From JBGSIC01 sp041751875 (GTDB lineage: Bacteria > Bdellovibrionota > FAC87 > UBA2466 > JACKAF01): a stretch of DNA of 64,000 nucleotides. Of the stretch, positions 8,625 to 17,530 are shown piece after piece (positions within the stretch are counted from its first letter, which is position 1; each line of letters begins with the position of its first letter). The position numbers were made by a program, and so were the translations under genes. The stretch is from NCBI GenBank assembly GCA_041751875.1, contig JBGSIC010000013.1:62001-126000 (forward strand), read 5' to 3'. Below the pieces are notes generated by a model that saw only the letters and a list, made by a program, of their open reading frames with translations, was not told the origin of the DNA and did no database searches.

Positions 8625-9329
8625 TTAGAATTCAGCGGAACCGATCTGGTTTCCGTTGAATTCCCGTGTGGATTTGGGAATAAGCGGGTAGCTCCCGATT
8701 ACCGCAAAAAGTTTGTCGGCTTTTTGCAGACGAGAAGTCCAAAATCCATTGATCGGACTTAAACGCGTTTCGGCAAACTGGTATATTTCTTCTATCTTCT
8801 CCGCGGGCACTTTCGGCAAAACCAAGTTCACTGAGCTCCCATCCACAAACTGAACCCGAACAGTCAAAATAAGAGAACTGGTCTCGCGCAGAGTGTGGGC
8901 CTCTAGACCAGCTGGGGCCGGGTTGGGTGCCGGAAACTTTGCATTAAATAAACTCGCCCCCTGCCCCACCCCGATGCTACGAATTTTATCCCAGAACAAG
9001 TCTCTGATGCTCGCAGCAACGAGTTTGCCTTTCTTGTGCGCCAGAAAAAACTGATGCGCTCGAGAGTTGGGGCTAAAATCAGATGCACGAAACTTCCCCG
9101 TCGCCAGCGCATAGAGTTGGCCTGATATCCAGCGCTGCCCCGTCTTACGGGCAATCTCACTTACTGCTTCGGAATAGTTTGAGCGTTGTGCGGAGTTAAA
9201 GCCCAAATGGCGATTCCCTTCAGCGGCTGCTGAGGGAGTCAGAAGCAAGAACAATCCCGAAAGGGACCAGAGAACAAGAACGTTGCGTTGACGCGCCCCG
9301 CCCTGAATGGAAACGAATTGAGAAAGCAT
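8625..9329 (-). CDS. Secreted protein of unknown function
   Basis: The 234-residue product starts at ATG 9329 with a hydrophobic stretch at about residues 17-36 ending in SAAAEG, a likely signal peptide with an unusually long N-region. A downstream start is possible. The mature part is mixed alpha/beta with no cysteine motif or catalytic pattern that I can name. It is convergent with the lipoprotein gene and divergent from the glycosyltransferase at 9470. Only the reading frame and export are supported. Confidence 0.6.
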   Translation of the reverse strand: MLSQFVSIQGGARQRNVLVLWSLSGLFLLLTPSAAAEGNRHLGFNSAQRSNYSEAVSEIARKTGQRWISGQLYALATGKFRASDFSPNSRAHQFFLAHKKGKLVAASIRDLFWDKIRSIGVGQGASLFNAKFPAPNPAPAGLEAHTLRETSSLILTVRVQFVDGSSVNLVLPKVPAEKIEEIYQFAETRLSPINGFWTSRLQKADKLFAVIGSYPLIPKSTREFNGNQIGSAEF

Positions 9330-9469
9330 AAGTGACTATTTTGCCAGAAACGACCAAAAATGTATGCTCGCATGTCCGTTCTCAATCAACTGGCGCAAGC
9401 GGCGCAGCGTGCCACGTCACCCGTCATTTCTCATTTGTCGACGGCGTGTGGTAAAATTTCACTCTATCC

Positions 9470-10249
9470 ATGGCAATCTCACGCATTGTTTGTAATTTTT
9501 TCTGGCACCGCGGCCCGCTCAACTGGGTTGCCCTAGCCAGCTTAAAGTCCTTTCTCTCCTACCGAGAGAACGAGGTAGTCGTTTATTCGTATGATCCCAG
9601 CACCGCTCCTAAGATAAAGGGCTTAAGTTGGCTGCCCGCTGATGAAATTATGCCCTACGAGATTGCTGAGAGTTATCTTCTGAAAATGAAATCGTTTGCG
9701 GCCGTATCTCATCTTTTTCGCTACCAGCTTCTCCTCCAAAAAGGCGGTTGGTTTTTTGATACCGACTGCATCTTGCACCGCTCGTTGAACGGACTCAATG
9801 CTCTTCCCATTGTCTTTGGGTACCAATCTCGCCACTCAGCCAATGTATCTGTCCTGAAATTTCCGGCGGGCCTAAAACTTTTCCGAGAAATGTACGACGA
9901 AGCGAAAGAACTCCCTCCCGAGTTTTACCAGTGGGGGATGACCGGTGCTCAACTGTTCCAAAAATATGTTGAGAAATACCAGCTCAGAAATTATGGCCTA
10001 AGCGCCAACTATTTCTATCCGGTAAAATTTTCCGAAATTTGTGCTTTCACCACAAAGCTTAGTATTCCGTCCAACACCGTGATTGTGCATATGTGGAACG
10101 AAACACTCACCAAACACAACTTCAAGCGCTACCAAATTCACAATAGTGTGTTGGGAGAGGTGTCGGAGCCCGCGATCTGGAAACTGCTGCGAATACGCGA
10201 TAAAGCCGTTTGGCATCTACAGAATTTTCTCAAGCCCCGCACAGCCTAA
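9470..10249 (+). CDS. Glycosyltransferase with DXD motif (GT32-like)
   Basis: The 259-residue cytoplasmic protein carries the hallmark FRYQLLLQKGGWFFDTD, with the DTD metal/nucleotide-sugar site at residues 97-99. This matches the DXD sugar-binding family related to Och1 and capsular GT32 enzymes. It should transfer a sugar from a nucleotide donor to an envelope glycan or lipid; the acceptor is unknown. The ATG at 9470 lacks a clear ribosome site. The next gene follows after 24 bases but is functionally unrelated. Confidence 0.8.
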   Translation: MAISRIVCNFFWHRGPLNWVALASLKSFLSYRENEVVVYSYDPSTAPKIKGLSWLPADEIMPYEIAESYLLKMKSFAAVSHLFRYQLLLQKGGWFFDTDCILHRSLNGLNALPIVFGYQSRHSANVSVLKFPAGLKLFREMYDEAKELPPEFYQWGMTGAQLFQKYVEKYQLRNYGLSANYFYPVKFSEICAFTTKLSIPSNTVIVHMWNETLTKHNFKRYQIHNSVLGEVSEPAIWKLLRIRDKAVWHLQNFLKPRTA

Positions 10250-10273
10250 CGCCGAGCGAGCCAATCGACTTCT

Positions 10274-11275
10274 TTGATTGTTTCTTTGGCCAATTTGAGT
10301 AAGTTGGCCTCCATGCTCCTTTCCGCTACAGACTGGAACCGCTTGCAGGACCTTCGTTCGGTTTTTCTCGAAGGCAAGCAAACCTCTAAAGACTACTGGG
10401 AAGACCAGCGTCTTTTGGAGATCTATGACCTTACGTTCGGTCAACGAATAGCGTGGAAATGGAACGCGATTCTTGATGAACTTCGCGATCGCGGTTGGAA
10501 GCCAAGTTCCCCGCAGACCGTTGATTGGGGGTGCGGAACGGCCGTTGCGTCTCGCGCTTTCGTAGAACGCTGGCCTCAAGAACAAATTAAGGTGTGGGAT
10601 CGCTCACCGATGGCTCAAAATTTTGCCATAAAAAAGCTTGGAGCCGATCGCGCTAGCGCTCTGATTGCGGGAGAAAATTTTGTGGGAACCGTCCTTCTCA
10701 GCCATATACTGGGAGAGTTAAAGGATGATGTCTTAAGAAGGCTCCTCGGATCTCTGGCCCAGGCCGACACTATCATCTGGGTGGAACCTGGAACAAAAGT
10801 GATGGGACAACGATTAGTGGAGATTAGAGAGGGCCTCCGCTCGCATTTCCACCTCTTAGCACCCTGCCCTCACCAAGAACGTTGCGGTTTATTGCAACAG
10901 GGGCATGAGAATGATTGGTGCCACCATTTTGCTCCCCCTCCAACTTTCATTTTTCACGATCGCCACTGGAGTGAATTTAATCGCCGTATGAAAATCGATT
11001 TACGTGCGTTGCCGCTCAGCTACTTGGTGCTGGAAAAAAAGGGGGATTCACTTGGCCTGCCCTCGCTTCCTTGCCGTTTGATTGGGCGTCCCCGTTTTGA
11101 AAAAGCGCTCGTCCACTGGCAGGAATGCAGCGAAACCGGAGTGGCAGAGCGCCGTCTGTTGAAGAAGGAATCTCCCCCCCTGTTCAAAAAGATGGCGAAA
11201 GATCTCCCCTTCGGTTTGGCCTACGATTCCGTAGAATCCCTCAAGAACTCAGTTCCCGCGCCCACCTTGGATTAG
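10274..11275 (+). CDS. Rsm22-like class I SAM-dependent methyltransferase
   Basis: The 333-residue protein has a SAM-binding start (TVDWGCGTAVASRAF), then SHILGEL, IIWVEPGT and a cysteine-rich stretch CPHQERC...NDWCHHF near residues 195-220. It ends with a hydrophobic SYLVLEKKG strand. These are the signatures of the Rsm22/METTL17 family, associated with ribosomal small-subunit RNA; the cysteines match its Fe-S-binding motif. Start is uncertain: ATG 10313 is also plausible and would begin MLLSATDW. Assignment is by motif order. Confidence 0.8.
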   Translation: MIVSLANLSKLASMLLSATDWNRLQDLRSVFLEGKQTSKDYWEDQRLLEIYDLTFGQRIAWKWNAILDELRDRGWKPSSPQTVDWGCGTAVASRAFVERWPQEQIKVWDRSPMAQNFAIKKLGADRASALIAGENFVGTVLLSHILGELKDDVLRRLLGSLAQADTIIWVEPGTKVMGQRLVEIREGLRSHFHLLAPCPHQERCGLLQQGHENDWCHHFAPPPTFIFHDRHWSEFNRRMKIDLRALPLSYLVLEKKGDSLGLPSLPCRLIGRPRFEKALVHWQECSETGVAERRLLKKESPPLFKKMAKDLPFGLAYDSVESLKNSVPAPTLD

Positions 11276-11345
11276 GGCTGGGCCAGGCTCAAAATTTACA
11301 TAGTATTAATACTTTCGACTACTTAACAACCCGCACCAGATTTCC

Positions 11346-11372
11346 TTGCTTGCCCGCGGCAGCTCTTATAAT
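11346..11372 (+). promoter_or_regulatory. Possible sigma-70 type promoter for the exported ATP-grasp gene
   Basis: TTGCTT (11346-11351) and a perfect TATAAT (11367-11372) are separated by 15 bases, about 64 bases before the TTG start at 11436. The spacing is short, so this is a tentative call. Confidence 0.4.
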
Positions 11373-11435
11373 CTCTGGACCTTTCAACCCCCTTTTTTCT
11401 AGGCTTTTTGAGAAAGCGGCGCTTGGGAGAACCAT

Positions 11436-12983
11436 TTGAGATTTGTGTTTAAACAACTCGGCGGAGCTGTAGGCAGATTACTTTTTTCTGCTTTGCTTCT
11501 TTGCGCGGTACTGCCCGCTGCAAGCGACGAGGACACAGACGTTTGGTGCCTCAGCGAACTTGCCGAACAAGCAGAAAACTCACTCAATGATACCGGGCCC
11601 ATGCCCGTTATCCACACCGCGAATTCTGGAACAAAAACATTTTTGGTACTCAATGGTATTAGCTCCGGCACGCTGATCGCCCCCGAACTCAGAAGTCGAG
11701 GCCATCGCGTTTATCATGCTTGGGGAAAAAAACCCACAGCCCGCCAACTCGCCGCCTTTAAAGCCAGCGACTACGACTACGTGTTTCCTGAGTTTCTAGC
11801 AGGGGATCAAGAAAGCTTGTCCCGACACATTAAAGAGATGGGAATTTTTGCTGCTATCCCCGGCGCGGACGGCGGTGTGCGAGATGCCGAAACGCTGTCG
11901 TTTATGAACGATCTCCCTTCCAACGAGCCGGCAACTCTCGGCGCACGCACCAACAAATTCGAACAATACCAAGCCATGGGCGAGACGGCCGCGCATTTTA
12001 CCGATGCCGAAGAAGCGCTCCGGTATCTCCGCAAAGAATGGGGTGGTTGGCGGAACGTGGGATCGGTGATTCTGAAGCCAGAGGAATCCTCTGGAAGCGA
12101 CCTCATCGGACGCGTCCACAACGACCGAAGCTTTCGAAAGCATTTTCTCAAGATCAAAAATAATCCCAACCAGTACGGCCAAGCCAATGACTTCGTTCTG
12201 ATGATGCCTTTCGTGGAAGGTATTTCTACCGACCCCGAGATTGGATCGGAGTATGCGATTAACGGCGTCGTCATGCTTTATGAAGGCGAGCTATACGTTC
12301 GTTTTACGGATGTTTGGCGCTACAACAAACGCATTGTTCAGGGTCGTCCCCCTTTGTATTGGAGCGAGGATCTTTTAGCCTACTCGGAAATCCCTCCCGA
12401 AATTCTCACCGAGGTCTTGGCTGACTTAGAACGTTGTGGGTACCAAAACAGCGCCTTCCATGCCGAATCCATATTGGGTGCGGATGGGAAGGTCCATAAG
12501 ATGGAAATTTCGCCGCGTCTCTACGGAGATTTTGGTCCGGCTCTGGCCAGAGAAGCCATTGATTACGATCAGGTCACAGCGTTAGCCGACATCTATGATA
12601 ACCCGCAGCGGTTCATGGCCATGGCGGGCAAGCCTTACTACCGGCGCAAAATGGCAAAAATGGTGAACATCAACAACCCCGTTTCCGCTCGGCCCCTCGC
12701 CGTTAGCTGGACCCATTGGGACAACGAACTTGCGCCCCAACTCCAGAGCTTGTACCAACCGATTATTAAACACGCTCCGGAAGGCGCGCTGGTAAAAGGC
12801 ACGAATGGGCTAACAGATACTCTCGCTCGCATTGAATTACTCACCGATGACGACAGGATTTTGAGCCGAGATTACGAACTCGTCCGCCAAGCGGATCTCG
12901 AACGCCGGTTCTGGGTAGTGCGCGTGGCTTCTGCACAAGAGCAACTCAATCAATGGATGAATTTCCTTCGCCACTTTTTCTAA
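11436..12983 (+). CDS. ATP-grasp enzyme with an apparent signal peptide
   Basis: About 515 residues from TTG 11436 (GGGAGA upstream). Residues 1-30 are basic then hydrophobic and end LPAAS-DED, as in an exported protein. The rest is an ATP-grasp ligase of the amino-acid-ligase (carnosine synthase/BacD-like) type: IPGADGGVRDAETL, ARTNKFEQYQAM, VILKPEESSGSDLI (ATP lysine) and HKMEISPRLYGD for metal binding. Such enzymes need cytosolic ATP, so an export signal is odd. It may be a membrane anchor, or the true start may lie downstream. Its last 31 bases overlap the aat start, indicating coupling with aat. Confidence 0.75.
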   Translation: MRFVFKQLGGAVGRLLFSALLLCAVLPAASDEDTDVWCLSELAEQAENSLNDTGPMPVIHTANSGTKTFLVLNGISSGTLIAPELRSRGHRVYHAWGKKPTARQLAAFKASDYDYVFPEFLAGDQESLSRHIKEMGIFAAIPGADGGVRDAETLSFMNDLPSNEPATLGARTNKFEQYQAMGETAAHFTDAEEALRYLRKEWGGWRNVGSVILKPEESSGSDLIGRVHNDRSFRKHFLKIKNNPNQYGQANDFVLMMPFVEGISTDPEIGSEYAINGVVMLYEGELYVRFTDVWRYNKRIVQGRPPLYWSEDLLAYSEIPPEILTEVLADLERCGYQNSAFHAESILGADGKVHKMEISPRLYGDFGPALAREAIDYDQVTALADIYDNPQRFMAMAGKPYYRRKMAKMVNINNPVSARPLAVSWTHWDNELAPQLQSLYQPIIKHAPEGALVKGTNGLTDTLARIELLTDDDRILSRDYELVRQADLERRFWVVRVASAQEQLNQWMNFLRHFF

Positions 12984-13534
12984 TTCATGCGTATGCCGAG
13001 GGGTTCTTCCCCATGGCAGATCCGAACACAAACGAGCTTCTTTGGTTTCGCCCCGATCCCCGAGCCATTTTGCCACTTGATCATTTCCACGCTTCCCGAT
13101 CTCTACTCAAAACCGTCCGCCAAAATGTGTACACCGTGACCTTTAACAAAGCCTTTACTCAGGTGATGCGCGGGTGCTCTGAGCGGAAGGAGACCTGGAT
13201 CTCCGAAGACTTTCTTCGCGTTTACACCGAACTTCACAAAACCCGCTACGCGCACTCAGTAGAAGTTTGGAAGGGTGAGGACTTAGTCGGAGGGGTTTAC
13301 GGGGTGGCCATCGGAGCCGCCTTTTTTGCTGAGTCAAAGTTTCACCGTACTCGAGACGCTTCGAAGGTAGCTCTCTACCATCTGGTTCAGAGACTTAAGG
13401 CCCGGGAATTCCAGCTGTTAGAAGTCCAGTTTCTCACGCCTCACCTTCAGAAATTCGGTGCCGTTGAAATTAGCCATACCAAGTACCAGCAACTCCTTAA
13501 AAAAGCTCTTAAAAGAGAAGCCCAATTCGTTTGA
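12953..13534 (+). CDS. aat: Leucyl/phenylalanyl-tRNA--protein transferase
   Basis: The 193-residue protein matches Aat: YAEGFFPMAD near the start, WFRPDPRAILPLD, a W-I-S motif after KET, GGVYGVAIGAAFFAESKF in the core and EVQFLTPHLQKFGA at the end. It adds Leu or Phe from tRNA to N-terminal Arg/Lys of proteins, tagging them for ClpS/ClpAP degradation in the cytoplasm. It begins 31 bases inside the previous gene and is followed by an hspQ-like gene, so a protein quality-control group is likely. Confidence 0.92.
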   Translation: MDEFPSPLFLIHAYAEGFFPMADPNTNELLWFRPDPRAILPLDHFHASRSLLKTVRQNVYTVTFNKAFTQVMRGCSERKETWISEDFLRVYTELHKTRYAHSVEVWKGEDLVGGVYGVAIGAAFFAESKFHRTRDASKVALYHLVQRLKAREFQLLEVQFLTPHLQKFGAVEISHTKYQQLLKKALKREAQFV

Positions 13535-13589
13535 CGACCGAGCCGAGCGAGGTGTACGGGGAAGATTGGAGGATCCGACGGGGTAAACC

Positions 13590-13949
13590 ATGGCGCACTT
13601 ACGACTCATACAAGGCGGACTTTCTCTCCCCCATCCACCTGAACCAGTAGCCCTGCCTCAGTTTGCCGTTGGCGATCTGATTCACCACCGCCTTTACAAC
13701 TATCGCGGCGTGATCGTCGCCGTGGATCCCATCTTCCAGGGTAGCGAGGAATGGTACGAGAACGTGGCGCGCAGTCACCCTCCCAAGAATCATCCCTGGT
13801 ATGAAGTGTTGGTGGATGAGGGAACACACTCCACGTACGTCGCCGAACGCCACCTAGAGCGCGACATGACGCTCAACCCAGTCCGTCACCCGTTGGTGGA
13901 ACACTTCTTTTGTGAATTTCAAAACGGAAAATACCAGCCCATTGCCTAA
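13590..13949 (+). CDS. hspQ: HspQ/YccV-like heat shock, hemimethylated-DNA-binding protein
   Basis: The 119-residue protein has the YccV/HspQ core: FAVGDLIHHRLYNYRGVIVAVDP, WYENVA, HPWYEVLVDEGTHSTYVAERHL. In enterobacteria HspQ is a degradation-specificity factor for Lon and was first described as binding hemimethylated DNA. The N-terminal 25 residues are an extra tail. Its position right after aat supports a proteolysis role. It overlaps the 3' end of folA by four bases, tail to tail. Confidence 0.85.
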   Translation: MAHLRLIQGGLSLPHPPEPVALPQFAVGDLIHHRLYNYRGVIVAVDPIFQGSEEWYENVARSHPPKNHPWYEVLVDEGTHSTYVAERHLERDMTLNPVRHPLVEHFFCEFQNGKYQPIA

Positions 13950-14425
13950 GGGCGGCGAACGGCGGTCAAAAATGTGTAGCTCAGTCCTTCAGATTCACCG
14001 CGAGTTGATTCGACTTCTTTAAAATCTTCTTCCCAACCAGCTGGAAAATAGGTGTCTCCGGCAATGGGTTGATCAATCAAGGTCAGATACAAACGATCGG
14101 CTAAGGGGAGCGCCTCGACAAAGAGTTGCGCCCCACCGATGACAAAGACTTCGTCTTTAGCTTTCGCGATGGCAAATGCCTCTTTCAGAGATCCCACCAC
14201 ATCGGCCCCTTCAATCCGCAACTCCTGGTTGCGACTGACGATAATATTTTGCCGTTTCGGCAAAACGCGCCCGATGGAATCATAGGTTTTTCTTCCCATG
14301 ATAATGGGGTGGCCTAGGGTGATGGCTTTGAATCGCTTTAGGTCTTCGGGTAGATGCCACGGTAGCGTGTTATCCACACCCATTACCCGCTCTCGAGTCA
14401 TCGCAACAATCAGAGAAACTGTCAT
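13946..14425 (-). CDS. folA: Dihydrofolate reductase
   Basis: The 159-residue length is typical. Motifs: SLIVAMTRERVMGVDNTLPWHLPEDLKRFK (catalytic Asp-equivalent in PEDLKRFK region), GHPIIMGRKTYDSIG, NIIVSR and FVIGGAQLF. It reduces dihydrofolate to tetrahydrofolate with NADPH, regenerating the folate oxidised by ThyA. Its ATG overlaps the thyA stop by four bases, so the two are co-translated, the usual pairing. Confidence 0.96.
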   Translation of the reverse strand: MTVSLIVAMTRERVMGVDNTLPWHLPEDLKRFKAITLGHPIIMGRKTYDSIGRVLPKRQNIIVSRNQELRIEGADVVGSLKEAFAIAKAKDEVFVIGGAQLFVEALPLADRLYLTLIDQPIAGDTYFPAGWEEDFKEVESTRGESEGLSYTFLTAVRRP

Positions 14426-15222
14426 ACGGCGATGGGTGCTGCAATCCGCGGATGGGGATCATAGCCCTCGAGTGTAAAGTCCTCGTACTTGAAATCGAAC
14501 AGGTCGCGAACACCAGGATTCAGACGCATTTGCGGCAAAGCGCGGGGTTCTCGACTCAATTGCAATTTTGCCTGCTCTTGGTGATTCAAATAGAGGTGCG
14601 CATCACCGAAGGTGTGAACAAACTCGCCCGGTTTCAAATCCACCACTTGCGCCACCATCATCGTAAGAAGGGCGTAACTCGCGATATTAAAAGGAACACC
14701 CAAAAAAATATCGGCACTTCTTTGATAGAGCTGGCACGAAAGTCGTCCGTCTTTGTGCACGTAAAACTGAAAAAGCGCGTGACAGGGAGGAAGCGCCATT
14801 GCTTCCAAATCCGAAACATTCCACGCGCTGACAATATGACGACGGGAGTAAGGATTTTTTCTCAAGCTTGTTATTAGTTCCGAGATTTGATCGACTTCGC
14901 TGCTAGGGTTGTTTTTTTGCCAGTGACGCCACTGAAAACCGTAAACAGGCCCCAGGTTACCGTTTGCATCCGCCCATTCGTCCCAAATCGTGACCTTATT
15001 TTGCTTGAGGTACTCGGTATTCGTATTACCGCTCAAAAACCAAAGGAGTTCGTGAACAATCGATCGCAGGTGGCATTTCTTTGTAGTGACCAACGGGAAG
15101 CCTTGGGACAGATCGAATCGCATTTGGTACCCAAACACGCTGAGGGTGCCGGTGCCGGTTCGGTCCTCACGGCGTTCGCCGTGCTTCAACACATGGTCTA
15201 GTAGATCAAGGTAGGCCTTCAT
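14422..15222 (-). CDS. thyA: Thymidylate synthase
   Basis: 266 residues, close to the E. coli length. It has the nucleophile Cys147 in LPPCHALFQFYV, the folate/dUMP residues DRTGTGT and RSADIFLGVPFNIASYA, and the ending PHPRIAAPIAV. It makes dTMP from dUMP. I chose ATG 15222 (MKAYLDLLDHV) because it matches the family N-terminus; the in-frame ATG at 15258 would add 12 atypical residues. It lies about 70 bases downstream of kce on the same strand. Confidence 0.96.
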   Translation of the reverse strand: MKAYLDLLDHVLKHGERREDRTGTGTLSVFGYQMRFDLSQGFPLVTTKKCHLRSIVHELLWFLSGNTNTEYLKQNKVTIWDEWADANGNLGPVYGFQWRHWQKNNPSSEVDQISELITSLRKNPYSRRHIVSAWNVSDLEAMALPPCHALFQFYVHKDGRLSCQLYQRSADIFLGVPFNIASYALLTMMVAQVVDLKPGEFVHTFGDAHLYLNHQEQAKLQLSREPRALPQMRLNPGVRDLFDFKYEDFTLEGYDPHPRIAAPIAV

Positions 15223-15292
15223 AACGTATCCGGAATTCGCTTCTCCTGGCCTGGGCATACCATACGAAAGGGTGTCGGTTCAATTTGGCGGG

Positions 15293-16111
15293 CTAGATTC
15301 CCAGGATGGCCCGCGCTTCGTCTGGCGTTGCCACGCCGCGTCCCAATTCGGTGGCAAGGCGAACAACGCGCTCTACGAGTTGCGCGTTGCTGCGGCCTAA
15401 AACGCCCTTCGTATAATAAATATTATCTTCAAGGCCGACTCGGACATTGCCCCCGGTCGCCAGTGCCACAGCAGCCAACGGCAATTCAAAGCGCCCTACC
15501 CCGGCTACCCCCCAAGTGGATTCCTCGGGTAAGCGCTGGATGAGAGGAGCCAGATCCCAAAACACGTCACCGGACAAAGCCCCGGGAACTCCCAAGACAA
15601 ACTGTACATGAAAAGGAGGCTCGACGACCCCCTCTTTGGCGAGCTTTTCTAGGTTGGCGAGATGACCCAGATCATAAATTTCGTACTCCGGCACCACAGA
15701 ATCTTTATCAAACGCCTTAGCCAGTTGCCGCATTTCTGCGAAGGAGTTTACAAATACGTCTTCCCCGAAATTCATCGTGCCGGTGTTAAAAGACGCCATC
15801 TCCGGCCGCAAGGATAGGGGTGCAATCCGCTGCGCGATGGGCTCACCCACCGCACCGCCGGTGGAAAACTGGATGATCGGTCGCGGTTGGCAAGCGGCGT
15901 AAATCGCTTTTACCGAACGCTCGAAGTGAGCAAGTTGCTGACTGGGTTTACCGGTGTCATCGCGCACGTGCAGATGAATGATAGCGGCTCCGGCCGCGAC
16001 ACATTCCCTAGCCGCCTGAGCCTGTTCTTCCGGCGTAATCGGTAGGTTTGGATTATCTTTTTTTGAAAGCTCCGCGCCCGTTATCGCCGCGGTAATAATG
16101 GCTTTTTCCAT
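15293..16111 (-). CDS. 3-keto-5-aminohexanoate cleavage enzyme family protein (BKACE, DUF849)
   Basis: The 272-residue protein starts MEKAIITAAITGAE and carries the metal-binding HLHVRDDTGKPS, a glycine-rich STGGAVGEP, and GVGRFELPLAAVALATGGNVRVGLED, all typical of BKACE TIM-barrel enzymes. These cleave or condense beta-keto acids with acetyl-CoA using zinc. The classical member acts in lysine fermentation, but the family has many substrates and no other lysine-fermentation gene is here, so the substrate is open. Confidence 0.88.
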   Translation of the reverse strand: MEKAIITAAITGAELSKKDNPNLPITPEEQAQAARECVAAGAAIIHLHVRDDTGKPSQQLAHFERSVKAIYAACQPRPIIQFSTGGAVGEPIAQRIAPLSLRPEMASFNTGTMNFGEDVFVNSFAEMRQLAKAFDKDSVVPEYEIYDLGHLANLEKLAKEGVVEPPFHVQFVLGVPGALSGDVFWDLAPLIQRLPEESTWGVAGVGRFELPLAAVALATGGNVRVGLEDNIYYTKGVLGRSNAQLVERVVRLATELGRGVATPDEARAILGI

Positions 16112-16196
16112 GTTCGGGAGAGATTAGCCCGCTGCTTGGCGATTTGTCCAGCACGCGCTAGAGTGAGGAAGTTTAAGATGTGGTAGAAAACGGGCG

Positions 16197-17201
16197 ATGA
16201 AAGACTTCCCTCAACATTCTCTCAAGGTCATCCTTGCTGCCCCGCGCGGCTTCTGTGCTGGCGTCAACATGGCCATTGAGTGCCTGGAACTATCGCTCGA
16301 TTTGTTTGGGGCACCGATCTACGTTTACCACGAGATTGTTCATAACAAGCACGTCGTGGAAAGCTTCAAGGGCCGCGGGGTGCAATTTGTAAACTCCATC
16401 GAGGAAGTTCCCCCTAGTTCGCTGCTTCTTTACAGCGCACACGGCGTATCGCCCGCCCTGCGTACTGAAGCCAAAGACAAAAAACTCCGTACCATTGATG
16501 CGACTTGCCCCTTGGTCACCAAAGTGCACGTCGAAGCTTTGACCTTCGCCAAACAAGGTTTTCATATCATCTTAATTGGCCACGCCGGCCACGATGAAGT
16601 GATTGGAACGATGGGAGAAGCCCCCCAATCCATCAGCCTAGTGGAAACGCCTGAAGAAGTAGAAGCCTTGCCCTTTTCTCGAACCGACAGACTGGCTTTT
16701 CTCACGCAAACCACACTGAGCATCGACGATGCGGCGCGGATCATCGAAGTGCTTAAAAAGAAATTTCCCCAGATAGTCGGCCCCAAAAAAGAGGACATTT
16801 GTTACGCCACCACGAATCGGCAAGAAGTGGTCAGGCAACTCTGCCCGCAGGCGGATGTGGTTATCGTCATTGGGAGTCAGAACAGCTCGAATAGCCAGCG
16901 TCTCAAAGAAATCGCCGAGGCTGAAGGCAAGCCCGCTTATCTCATTGATCAAGCCAGTGAACTTGATGCCGCCTGGATCGCGAGCAAACGTTCTGTTCTT
17001 ATTACTGCCGGTGCAAGCGCTCCCGAAAAATTAGTACAAGAGCTGGTCGAACGTTTGCAAAACGAGTTTGGTGCCACAGTTGAAACCGCAAAACTTCGAG
17101 AAGAAAAAGTTCACTTCTCCGTTCCAAAAGAACTTTTGCTCGCGGAACAAAATAGAAAAACTTCATCTGTCAAAACATTGACTGAGCATTCCCGAAACTG
17201 A
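16197..17201 (+). CDS. ispH: 4-hydroxy-3-methylbut-2-enyl diphosphate reductase
   Basis: 334 residues with the three cluster cysteines of IspH: PRGFCAGV, DATCPLVTKVH and DICYATTNRQEVV. It also has HEIVHNKHVVE, GHAGHDEVIGTMGEA and the C-terminal ITAGASAPE. It converts HMBPP to IPP and DMAPP, the last step of the MEP isoprenoid route, with a 4Fe-4S cluster in the cytoplasm. The start ATG is at 16197; it is divergent from kce. Confidence 0.96.
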   Translation: MKDFPQHSLKVILAAPRGFCAGVNMAIECLELSLDLFGAPIYVYHEIVHNKHVVESFKGRGVQFVNSIEEVPPSSLLLYSAHGVSPALRTEAKDKKLRTIDATCPLVTKVHVEALTFAKQGFHIILIGHAGHDEVIGTMGEAPQSISLVETPEEVEALPFSRTDRLAFLTQTTLSIDDAARIIEVLKKKFPQIVGPKKEDICYATTNRQEVVRQLCPQADVVIVIGSQNSSNSQRLKEIAEAEGKPAYLIDQASELDAAWIASKRSVLITAGASAPEKLVQELVERLQNEFGATVETAKLREEKVHFSVPKELLLAEQNRKTSSVKTLTEHSRN

Positions 17202-17243
17202 AAAAGTTGCCAGAACCACGGAAAACTCTTATGTTTTTTCGCC

Positions 17244-17435
17244 ATGGCTTATCCGGCAACGCAGTATCGACTCTTCATGGTCACCTATGACAAAGAGCAA
17301 CGCCGCCAAGTGGTAAAAATTCGCGCGAAAGACAAGCGTCGCGCCAAAACCCTTACCCGCCAAAAGTTTGGAACCGACATTGCCATCATTGCCGCGGTTC
17401 GCTGGAAAGACTTCGAGAAGGGACACCGACGTTAG
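17244..17435 (+). CDS. Small basic protein, unknown
   Basis: A 63-residue, Lys/Arg-rich protein (AKDKRRAKTLTRQKFG) starting 42 bases after ispH on the same strand. The pattern of a beta strand (YRLFMVTYD), a basic helix, then another strand suggests a small nucleic-acid-binding fold, but no family is recognised. Codon use looks like a real gene; no clear ribosome site is visible. Confidence 0.5.
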   Translation: MAYPATQYRLFMVTYDKEQRRQVVKIRAKDKRRAKTLTRQKFGTDIAIIAAVRWKDFEKGHRR

Positions 17436-17530
17436 CGATTGTTAACGTTTATCGGCCGTCCCACCCCCCATTTGTCGTCCTCGTCCTAAACTGAAAGCAC
17501 GTTCTCGAAAACCCTTCACCAGAGGTCTGC

